Origin: an uncultured Candidatus Saccharibacteria bacterium | Lineage (GTDB): Bacteria > Patescibacteriota > Saccharimonadia > CAILAD01 > GCA-016700035 | DNA: 5,005 bases | Assembly (NCBI GenBank): GCA_937996675.1 | Contig: CALKUN010000085.1 | Location: 1 to 5,005, forward strand | Reading direction: 5' to 3' | In this document: positions 1-5,005 of the stretch, one piece after another | How positions within the stretch are numbered: position 1 is the stretch's first letter | Layout of the letters: each line of letters opens with the position of its first letter | The notes under the pieces: model-generated | What the model saw: the letters and a program-made list of their open reading frames with translations, nothing else | What the model was told of the DNA's origin: nothing | The model's database searches: none | Position numbers and translations under genes: made by a program

Positions 1-1
1 C

Positions 2-1555
2 GATGAGGCGAAGAAACTGGTAAACTGCCTCATACTGCCGGCGCTCTTGCTGGTGATCCGAGGTAGCTTCCTCGCCGCTCGGGAGCTTGCCGTCGGTGCC
101 AGGAAGCAGCCCCTCAATCTGCTCGTCGAGCTTATCAGCGATAGCCCGCGCCAGGTCCGCGCTCAGCGCCATCGCCTTGACGGGCAGACCAGCAGTCGCG
201 GGAGAGTCGGGACCAACCGGGGCGCGCGGCTCGTCGGCTGCGTGACGGTCGAGGCCGGAGTCACCGCTACCGAGCTCACGCGCCGGGCCGTCCGAGGCGG
301 TGCGCGTGCCATTGCTTTCCTTGCTGCCCGTCTTGTCAGCAGTGTTGGCAGCCAGATCAGCCTCACGCAGAGCTCCCAGGCCGCGCGTGCCCTTGAGCTT
401 GGCAATCAGCGCGAGCTGCTCGTCTCGCGTCTTGGGAATGCGCACGTCGTCGGTGCCGGTGCCAGCGTGAAAGAAACCGCCGTCCATGACCTGGCGCATG
501 CTCAGGCCATCCTCACCGCGAGCGCCCGCGTCGAGCTCGTCGAGCACCTCGGGAATCAGCAGCAGCAGCATGCACCGATCCTGAATCGTCACGCGGCTCA
601 CGCCAAACAGTCGAGCCATGACTGAGATCGGCACGCCCTGGCCGGGAAACTTCGGGTCATCGGGCTTGTTGACGATCGCCGCGGTGCGCTTGCACTCGAC
701 CGACGGGGGGTCGCCCACCTGGGCCTGGCGGAGCACGACGCTGCCGATCAGGGTCTCAACCGTGGCAGGATCGCGGTCATCGGGCTCGAACACGGTCCAG
801 CATACGAACTCTGCAGCGACCGGGCCACCGTCCGCCATGGAGCGCCAGTCAATCAGGCCGTGCTGCCACTGGCTAGACTTCTCGTCGCCGAGCTTGCCGC
901 CCAAGTAGAGGGCGATCTCGCCAGACTTCGCCCACTCCCAGCCCTTGAAGGCTTTGTCGCCGGCCAGCGCCTTCTGGCTGCGCATCTTGGCCTCATTGCG
1001 GACCCGGATCTGGAGCTCGTTGGCGGGGAGGTACTTGTGATCGGTAGCGCCGTCGATGGCCGGCGGGTCAAGCTCCCGCGCCAGCTCAACGATCATCTTG
1101 AGCCGGTGATTGATCGCCTCCACCGCGCCCATCTCACCGACGGCTTCCTTCTGACCCATGCCCTCTGAGGAGCGCCCGCGCTGCCGCCCATCGGTGATCC
1201 AGGGGACGATACCGTTGCCGCGATCCCACAAGGTCAGCACGATCGGCTGTCGGCTGTTGTAGGCGACATGCCGCAGCACGGGGAGCTTGGTCACGGGATC
1301 GCGCTCGCCGGAGACGCACTTGCCCTCGCCCTTAGTCCAGGTGCCGGCGGTCGTGTCAAAAGCGGGGCTCACGCTGTGGCAGAGAAGCAGGCCGAAAATC
1401 ACCTGTTCCGAGCACTGCAGATTCCCGCGGTAGTCGTCGCCCAGGCTGCCGGTGTGGATGCTGAGATCAGAGGGTCGCCAAAACGCGATGCTGCGCAGGT
1501 AGGCGCGGCGATCGAAGTCGGCGGAAGAGGGAAGAATGGATGATGGCTCAATCAT
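2..1555 (-). CDS. ParB-like partition/DNA-binding protein (3' end beyond window)
   Basis: The frame is open from ATG 1555 to the window edge, giving 518 visible residues and no stop. The start is supported by AGGAG five bases upstream. Residues about 98-128 resemble the ParB/Spo0J N-terminal domain: a strand with QPIVL, then ITDGRQR at 120-126, matching the family's DGxxR-type box. Residues about 259-295 (ending SVECKRTAAIV) fit the helical stretch before the DNA-binding domain. Residues about 309-338 form a helix-turn-helix (ISVMARLFGVSRVTIQDR) followed by LLLLIPEVLDELDAG, as in ParB proteins. The tail from about 400 is low-complexity and rich in Gly, Ala, Asp and Ser, with a helical segment at 459-482. 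About 120 residues separate the DGRQR box from the next recognisable part, much longer than in a typical ParB. The family binds DNA sites for plasmid, phage or chromosome partition or for regulation. Which role applies here is not visible, and no ParA gene is in the window. The gene lies 26 bp after the 72-aa gene, probably in one operon. Confidence 0.78.
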   Translation of the reverse strand, partial: MIEPSSILPSSADFDRRAYLRSIAFWRPSDLSIHTGSLGDDYRGNLQCSEQVIFGLLLCHSVSPAFDTTAGTWTKGEGKCVSGERDPVTKLPVLRHVAYNSRQPIVLTLWDRGNGIVPWITDGRQRGRSSEGMGQKEAVGEMGAVEAINHRLKMIVELARELDPPAIDGATDHKYLPANELQIRVRNEAKMRSQKALAGDKAFKGWEWAKSGEIALYLGGKLGDEKSSQWQHGLIDWRSMADGGPVAAEFVCWTVFEPDDRDPATVETLIGSVVLRQAQVGDPPSVECKRTAAIVNKPDDPKFPGQGVPISVMARLFGVSRVTIQDRCMLLLLIPEVLDELDAGARGEDGLSMRQVMDGGFFHAGTGTDDVRIPKTRDEQLALIAKLKGTRGLGALREADLAANTADKTGSKESNGTRTASDGPARELGSGDSGLDRHAADEPRAPVGPDSPATAGLPVKAMALSADLARAIADKLDEQIEGLLPGTDGKLPSGEEATSDHQQERRQYEAVYQFLRLI

Positions 1556-1560
1556 GAAAG

Positions 1561-1566
1561 CTCCTA
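1561..1566 (-). promoter_or_regulatory. Ribosome binding site of the ParB-like gene
   Basis: On the minus strand TAGGAG is followed by CTTTC and then ATG at 1555, a near-ideal Shine-Dalgarno core with 5-nt spacing. It fixes the start of the ParB-like gene and lies in the 26-bp gap after the 72-aa gene's TAA stop. Confidence 0.8.
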
Positions 1567-1581
1567 GAAGGTGGGATACAG

Positions 1582-1800
1582 TTAAACAGCCTCGTAAGCA
1601 GTGCCATTCCAGACTTGAAGATCGGTCGGTGAAAAAGTTGACCGCTTGGCTTCACGTAGGGCTTGAGCAGCATCCGAGGCCCCGATCATGATCCAACCAA
1701 ACTGGCTGCGTGCGCGATAACTAATCAATCCAGGTGCTGCCATGGGCTTATCTTCCCAAGGGCGCGCAGCGGTCAACTTCAGGTGAATCAAATCGGACAT
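1582..1800 (-). CDS. Small conserved-looking protein, 72 aa, unknown function
   Basis: This complete ORF runs from ATG 1800 to TAA 1584-1582, between the helicase and ParB-like genes and in the same direction. The protein is short and soluble, with no signal peptide, membrane segment or cysteine. Its middle reads LISYRARSQFGWIMIGASDA, followed by a helix AAQALREAKRST and a C-terminal LQVWNGTAYEAV. This beta-rich, then helix, then W-N-G-x-x-Y layout resembles small uncharacterised proteins carried by plasmids and integrative elements; that likeness is from memory and untested. No strong Shine-Dalgarno lies close to ATG 1800 (an AAGGG is about 15 nt upstream). Met20 (1743) is a possible alternative start, but it is not clearly better supported. 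I cannot assign a function. The stop lies 26 bp before the ParB-like start, so co-transcription with that gene is likely. Confidence 0.65.
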   Translation of the reverse strand: MSDLIHLKLTAARPWEDKPMAAPGLISYRARSQFGWIMIGASDAAQALREAKRSTFSPTDLQVWNGTAYEAV

Positions 1801-1889
1801 ATTTGAAGACTAGCACCCTTTTCAAGACGCGCCAGTGCAAAGCGTTCTGCAAAACGCAAGCGCAACGCCACCGACGACAGCAGCCTGGT

Positions 1890-3602
1890 CTAGAACTTGA
1901 ACCGATAGACGATCGCATCCCGCAAGGGCTCCAGTTTGGCCACATATCCCACCTCACCCTCAACCCCTACAGCCTCCCTGCCCTCGCACGCTCGACCGTA
2001 GGCCGCAAGCTGGCGCTCAACGTCGGCCTGTAGCGCCCACACCTCGCTTAGATCGCGCTCTGCGACCGTCAACCTTGACCGCAGCCCCATGGCGCGCTGT
2101 TCACACAGCCTGGCATCCTGAGCCAAACGCTGCACATCTAGGAGCTGGGCCATGCCGTCAGCCGGCCTCGACGATTGGAAACTCACGCCTTCCACAGCTA
2201 AGCCCTCACCGTCTACAGCATCGCCGACCGGGTAGGCAGAGAGCACTGAGCCTAGCTTGCGATACTCGACCCACAGTGCGAAGCCTCGCCAGGTCCCGAC
2301 GAGCATGTTAGAAGGGCGCTGGCCGTGCCTGAGCCAAGCCGATCGCAGAAGCGTGTTAGCCTCATCCATAGCGGTGGGCCATGTGTGGCCGGGCGTTTGC
2401 GTCGGTGCATGCGAGTCGGGCAATCCGAGAGCGCTGTTGAGGATGCACAAGCCGAGCTCTGCGCCCTTGCCTCCTGCACCGCCCTCACTTCGCGCAGCCA
2501 GCGCCTGCTCACGCACTACATGACCCACCACCTCAGCATAACGCTTCAACCGGCCAGCCCTCGCCTCTAGAGTAGCTATCTCACCAGGCAGACGATCAAC
2601 ATCCCTACGTAGCACCCCGCGACCCTGCGACCAGCTCAGCCAGCGGGCTTCCAAGAGCGCTAGCTCGCCCTCTAGGCGCACCTTCTCTAGCACTCGGGTA
2701 TCGCCTAGGGCCACGGCCTTCGCCAGGCTTGCGGTGAGGACCACGGCCCCCACATCCTCAGTAGAGCGCCTACCGACCTTGCCGCGGTAGAGCTGTTGCT
2801 GCCAGCGCGCCTTGCCCTCAACGATCTGCCAGACAACGGGATCATAGCTGCCTTCGGTGACGTAGACGTAGACGTGCACCGTCGAGAAGGTGTTGCCCTG
2901 CCTCTCAAAGCGCTTCGTCCGCTGCTCTAGCTCGTCTGGACGCCAGGGGCAGTCTAGGTGATGCAGCGCGCAGCCCCGATCCTGTACGTTGACGCCCAGC
3001 CCGATGAGCGCGGTCGAGCCGATGCAGACCCTGACAGTGCCGGAGCGGATGCCGCTGTGAAGACGTGCGCGCAGCTTGGGAGTCTGGTAGTCGTGAGCGA
3101 AAGCTATCTCGTCCGGCGCGATGCCGCGGGCGACGAGCTTGGCCTTGATCACGCCGTAAACGCCAGTCTGCAGCCACCTTTCTTCATCGGTGAGCTTAGG
3201 GATTATGTAGTCCTCATCGCCCTCGTTGGATTTAGGAGTGAACAGGTCGATAAAGACGAGCTGAGCGCCGCTGCGCGCGTCGCTGGCGCAGTAGTGTGCC
3301 CAAACGTTCTTAGCGAGAGCATCGACTTTCGTTACCCGGTGAGTCGGCCAGGTTGGCGAGGGAGGGCCGTTGAACAGTGCGGCTTGCCTTCCATCGGACG
3401 TGATCTTGAGCAGGTTGTCGTCTTTGGGGTCAACCTTGCGAGCGCGGCAGAGGTCGGCTCTCTCGGCGAGTGCTCTGGTGTATGCGCGGAGCTCGGGCGT
3501 GGCTGGCGTCGAGATGACCTGGACAGCGCCACCATGGAGCTGTGGGAGGTTCTCGTCGGGCAGCTCCCTTACGAAATCCCAAGTTTCTGAGAGGAGGCCC
3601 AC
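1890..3602 (-). CDS. DarB-like SNF2 helicase, second RecA lobe and C-terminal region (split half)
   Basis: This is the C-terminal half of a superfamily 2 helicase of the large DarB-like/methylase-helicase type. With GTG 3602 as start (570 aa), residues about 10-75 carry the inter-lobe segment, including DNLLKITSDGRQAAL. Motif IV is near 116-123 (LVFIDLFTPK). Motif V is at about 195-210 (GSTALIGLGVNVQDR). HHLDCPWRPDELEQ is followed by motif VI, QRTKRFERQGN, at about 227-237. YVYVTEGSYDPVVWQ follows. The remainder holds two heptad-like, Leu/Glu/Arg-rich stretches (about 295-370 and 490-540). It has no Walker A or DEAH motif, so it could hydrolyse ATP only together with the first lobe encoded upstream. 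Motif VI keeps the Gln and the three Arg, but has Lys where the family usually has Gly. GTG 3602 is chosen because GGAG lies 8 nt upstream and the codon overlaps the preceding TAG by one base. GTG 3611 (573 aa) is in frame but has no spaced Shine-Dalgarno. The gene ends at TAG, 89 bp before the 72-aa gene. Confidence 0.88.
   Translation of the reverse strand: MGLLSETWDFVRELPDENLPQLHGGAVQVISTPATPELRAYTRALAERADLCRARKVDPKDDNLLKITSDGRQAALFNGPPSPTWPTHRVTKVDALAKNVWAHYCASDARSGAQLVFIDLFTPKSNEGDEDYIIPKLTDEERWLQTGVYGVIKAKLVARGIAPDEIAFAHDYQTPKLRARLHSGIRSGTVRVCIGSTALIGLGVNVQDRGCALHHLDCPWRPDELEQRTKRFERQGNTFSTVHVYVYVTEGSYDPVVWQIVEGKARWQQQLYRGKVGRRSTEDVGAVVLTASLAKAVALGDTRVLEKVRLEGELALLEARWLSWSQGRGVLRRDVDRLPGEIATLEARAGRLKRYAEVVGHVVREQALAARSEGGAGGKGAELGLCILNSALGLPDSHAPTQTPGHTWPTAMDEANTLLRSAWLRHGQRPSNMLVGTWRGFALWVEYRKLGSVLSAYPVGDAVDGEGLAVEGVSFQSSRPADGMAQLLDVQRLAQDARLCEQRAMGLRSRLTVAERDLSEVWALQADVERQLAAYGRACEGREAVGVEGEVGYVAKLEPLRDAIVYRFKF
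2371..2392. repeat. 22-bp exact direct repeat, copy 1 (palindromic core)
   Basis: This stretch is identical to 4554-4575 over 22 bases. Its core is GGCCA-TGTG-TGGCC, a 5-bp inverted repeat around a 4-base spacer. It lies inside the C-terminal part of the second helicase half, where it encodes PGHTWPT. The bases on either side do not match the other copy. Confidence 0.8.
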
Positions 3603-3838
3603 TACACGCACTCCGACGACATAAATGCCGGCTCTGCCATTGCATTCAAACCAATTGAAGCTACTTGAATTAAGTCATATCCAGCTAGCTCGTATGCTTC
3701 TAAAATAAGCGTCCGATCGTCTGCAAACTCATTTGAGGCTTTGAGCAATGCTTCTGGATATTGAACGTATGTGTGACATCCAAACCAAATAACGCAATCC
3801 TGCCAGATGCAATTGATCATAGCCCAGTCAGTGGTCAT
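3602..3838 (-). CDS. Small ORF of unknown function (78 aa) lodged between the two helicase halves
   Basis: A complete ORF runs from ATG 3838 to TAG 3604-3602. I do not recognise the protein. It has an aromatic, Cys-containing N-terminus (Cys10, Cys15, Cys21, His22 and several Trp), then an acidic, probably helical middle (PEALLKASNEFADDRTLILE), then LAGYDLIQVASIGLNAMAEP and a last Cys77. No signal peptide or clear transmembrane helix is visible. A well-spaced GGAG (5 nt) precedes the ATG, which overlaps the upstream stop as ATGA. Its TAG overlaps the downstream GTG as TAGTG. By hand count its GC is about 44%, against roughly 50-58% in the adjoining helicase DNA, so it probably came from another source. 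It may be a true protein made by translational coupling, or just the reading frame of a small inserted element. Its fit to the gap from start to stop, plus the ribosome binding site, favours real translation. Confidence 0.55.
   Translation of the reverse strand: MTTDWAMINCIWQDCVIWFGCHTYVQYPEALLKASNEFADDRTLILEAYELAGYDLIQVASIGLNAMAEPAFMSSECV
3611..3614 (-). promoter_or_regulatory. Ribosome binding site for the second helicase half, inside the 78-aa ORF
   Basis: GGAG is followed by eight bases (TGCGTGTA) and GTG 3602. The GTG shares one base with the TAG stop of the 78-aa ORF (TAGTG). This supports 3602 over the alternative GTG 3611, which begins on the last G of this site. Confidence 0.5.
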
Positions 3839-5004
3839 ACCAGCTCCGGAAGATTTTTATAGCGTAAACGTGTAACCGTGCGATAGGTCCCCGTTGCATT
3901 GAGCTCGACAGACGGGAACGGTTCACAGAACACCGACGCCCAAGCGTCAAAATGTTGCAAGTTGAGGTGTTTCAAGAGATTGGGTTGTAAGACTCTCATC
4001 CATATGAAGGTTTCAGCGATCGTATTGGTTAAAGGAGTGCCCGAGAGCATCGTCACTCTGCCGCCCGATCTGAACACCGCTTGCACCTTGCAGTAGGAAT
4101 CAAAAGCGCGCTGGCTCTCACCTTGAGGCATTCCCGCGACCGAATCCATCTTGCTCGTAATTCCTAAGTTTTTCCAGGCGTGTGCCTCGTCCCCTATGAG
4201 GTGGTCTATCCCCAAGTCCTCCCAGCTCACCGGGGCGCGATCCCTATCCCGCAGAGTAGCCCACTTCGCTTCGTGCTTGGCCTGCATGTCCTGAAGCGCA
4301 GCTTCCCTAGCCCTGAGCGACCGTCGCGCGCCCTTGCTCCCCTCCTTGCTGCCGGCTTCCTCAGCGTCGCGTAAGCACTCCCTCAGCCCACCAAGCTCCT
4401 CATCTAGGAGGCTCTTGAAGGTGGTTTCAGAGAGGGGGATCTCTCTCAGCATCTCGTGAGACACGATGAGGTAACGCCAACCGGGCGCAGCCATTGAGGC
4501 TAGGAATGCTTCGCGGGGGGAGTATCCGCTTTTAACAGCCGCCTCTTTGTTCTGCGGTGGGCCATGTGTGGCCGGCACGCTCCAGTATCGCCAGCTTCGG
4601 AAAGCCTTCATCTCGATTGGCGGTATGCTGTTGATCTCGGGAGCCATCACAATCCGGCCAGGCTCCATACTAACGACCTTGTGCCAGGCCCTTACAGCAC
4701 CTTCCCAAACGAAATAAATGCGCTCTGGTTGGACCTTTGGGAGCCTACCCACTGTCCAGTAGTAAGTGATTCCTTTCTCGCCGGCTGCAATGCGTTCTGC
4801 AACGTCGGCTTCCTCTGCCTCGACGTGAGCCTGCAATTGAGCAGGTATACACACAACGATGTCGCGCTGCGTGTCGTTCTGCTCAGGCTTGGTGGCCTCA
4901 AAGCCAGCGATTCCATACACAGGATCATCGCAGCAGAGCACCTCATCGGCGAGCCCTGGGAAAAGTGTCAAGAATCGAGCTTGCCACTGAGCACAAACCT
5001 GCTT
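3835..5004 (-). CDS. DarB-like SNF2 helicase, first RecA lobe (split half, 5' end beyond window)
   Basis: The frame is open through the window edge, so the TTG at 4971 is not a credible start. Upstream in-frame residues KQVCAQWQARF continue into LTLFPGLADEVL, matching the motif Ia region of large DarB-like helicases (pattern QW-x-x-F-x-x-x-P/FPG). With K as residue 1, LIVSHEMLREIPLS lies near 179-192 and a charged helical stretch follows at about 195-250. WEDLGIDHLIGDEAHAWKNL carries the Walker B/DEAH box (272-275; bases 4191-4180). VTMLSGTPLTNTIAETF carries motif III (SGTP, about 321-324). LNLQHFDAWASVF and RTVTRLRYKNLPELV then run up to a TGA at 3837-3835. In this family the text normally continues without a break into the second lobe, which here starts 238 nt further on. 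Walker A and any N-terminal methylase domain would lie outside the window. Such proteins are known from phages and plasmids, where some act in DNA modification or anti-restriction; the role here is inferred only. Confidence 0.85.
   Translation of the reverse strand, partial: KQVCAQWQARFLTLFPGLADEVLCCDDPVYGIAGFEATKPEQNDTQRDIVVCIPAQLQAHVEAEEADVAERIAAGEKGITYYWTVGRLPKVQPERIYFVWEGAVRAWHKVVSMEPGRIVMAPEINSIPPIEMKAFRSWRYWSVPATHGPPQNKEAAVKSGYSPREAFLASMAAPGWRYLIVSHEMLREIPLSETTFKSLLDEELGGLRECLRDAEEAGSKEGSKGARRSLRAREAALQDMQAKHEAKWATLRDRDRAPVSWEDLGIDHLIGDEAHAWKNLGITSKMDSVAGMPQGESQRAFDSYCKVQAVFRSGGRVTMLSGTPLTNTIAETFIWMRVLQPNLLKHLNLQHFDAWASVFCEPFPSVELNATGTYRTVTRLRYKNLPELV
3844..3847 (-). promoter_or_regulatory. 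Ribosome binding site for the 78-aa ORF, inside the upstream helicase end
   Basis: GGAG (part of CCG GAG, coding Pro-Glu in NLPEL) is followed by CTGGT and ATG 3838, a 5-nt spacing. Together with the 4-base ATGA stop/start overlap this is a classic arrangement for termination-reinitiation coupling. Confidence 0.6.
4554..4575. repeat. 22-bp exact direct repeat, copy 2 (palindromic core)
   Basis: This is the second copy of the repeat at 2371-2392, in the same orientation and 2183 bp away. It lies inside the first helicase half, where it is read in a different frame and encodes PATHGPP. Different reading frames mean the identity is kept at DNA level and not through a repeated peptide. Confidence 0.8.
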
Positions 5005-5005
5005 A

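Larger units (their letters stand above)
3601..3838 (-). other. 238-nt intervening segment splitting the helicase gene
   Basis: Upstream the protein reads NLPELV then stop; downstream it resumes (V)GLLSETWDFV. Removing 238 nt (for example 3838-3601) gives GAG CTG GTG GGC CTC, a continuous frame whose spacing fits the family pattern as I recall it. The segment is AT-richer than its flanks and consists of one ATG-to-TAG ORF plus one base. A GTA triplet stands at both edges (3840-3838 and 3605-3603). I saw no terminal inverted repeats, no group I or group II intron signatures, and it is far too short for an intein. Whether it is an inserted DNA element, an intron-like RNA or a stable three-gene arrangement cannot be decided here. 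Confidence 0.6.

Noticed and set aside
554..571. Short AGC/CTG trinucleotide run as a repeat element
   Set aside because: It is only about four to five units and simply encodes the MLLLL of the helix after the helix-turn-helix in the ParB-like protein.
47..625. Plus-strand open frame of 192 codons
   Set aside because: It lies opposite the ParB-like gene. Its product is low-complexity (Ala, Arg, Val, Leu) with no recognisable motif, while the minus strand has an uninterrupted frame with ParB features and a good ribosome binding site.
1842..1857. Hairpin GCGTT-TTGCAG-AACGC in the gap after the helicase gene, as a terminator
   Set aside because: The stem is only five base pairs and no U-run follows. 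The 89-bp gap also shows no convincing promoter: a TTGAAA is present but no good -10 at the right distance.
2958..3590. Plus-strand open frame of 210 codons
   Set aside because: It is fully antisense to the helicase motif IV-VI region, where the minus-strand protein has clear family motifs. This is a shadow of GC-rich coding DNA.
3606..3837. Insertion sequence or MITE with terminal inverted repeats
   Set aside because: The two ends (TGACCACTGA and, reverse-complemented, ACGCACTCCG) are not inverted repeats of each other. There is no transposase. Only a 3-bp GTA duplication is compatible with it.
3601..3838. Group I intron, group II intron or intein in the helicase gene
   Set aside because: The segment lacks recognisable group I core sequences and the expected U/G splice boundaries in the right frame. 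It does not end in the AY typical of group II introns, and it has stops in every route through it, so it cannot be an intein. An unknown ribozyme type is not excluded.
3611..3848. CGGAG direct repeat flanking the intervening segment as a target duplication
   Set aside because: Recombination between the two CGGAG copies would leave the helicase out of frame. The shared bases are better explained by both being Shine-Dalgarno sites.
3835..4971. TTG at 4971 as the real start of the first helicase half
   Set aside because: The frame continues upstream to the window edge with residues that match the family's QW motif region, so the gene starts outside the window.

Overview
The window is a compact stretch of bacterial DNA, GC-rich overall, with every credible gene on the minus strand, so it reads from position 5005 down to 1. 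The gene content fits a mobile or accessory element (plasmid, integrative element or phage). It holds a large DarB-like SNF2-type helicase, of the kind often joined to an adenine-specific DNA methylase, a small conserved-looking protein and a ParB-type protein. High GC and clear Shine-Dalgarno sites suggest a high-GC bacterium, perhaps Pseudomonadota, but the sequence alone does not fix the taxon or the element type.

Layout, in order of transcription. (a) 5004-3835: the first RecA-like lobe of the helicase, with motif Ia-like QW, DEAH and SGTP. Its beginning, including any Walker A motif or methylase domain, lies beyond the window. (b) 3838-3602: a 78-codon, AT-richer ORF of unknown function, sitting exactly in the gap between the two helicase halves. 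(c) 3602-1890: the second RecA-like lobe (motifs IV to VI) followed by a long, partly coiled-coil C-terminal region. (d) 1801-1889: a short intergenic gap. (e) 1800-1582: a 72-aa small protein. (f) 1555 to the window start: at least 518 residues of a ParB-like protein (DGRQR box, helix-turn-helix), preceded by a strong ribosome binding site and running off the window edge.

The most notable point is the helicase. Parts (a) and (c) read as one protein that has been opened at a single codon: removing about 235-238 nt restores a continuous ...NLPEL-V-GLLSETWDFV... The intervening DNA is almost exactly one small ORF from ATG to stop. Its start overlaps the upstream stop (ATGA), and its stop overlaps the downstream GTG start (TAGTG). 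A GGAG Shine-Dalgarno sequence precedes each internal start. This looks like a deliberately coupled three-cistron arrangement rather than random decay, although a precise insertion, a splicing element or ribosome bypassing are alternatives. A second DNA-level oddity is an exact 22-bp repeat with a palindromic core. It lies once in each helicase half and is read in different frames. Nothing convincing was found on the plus strand, and there are no tRNA, rRNA, CRISPR or IS signatures.
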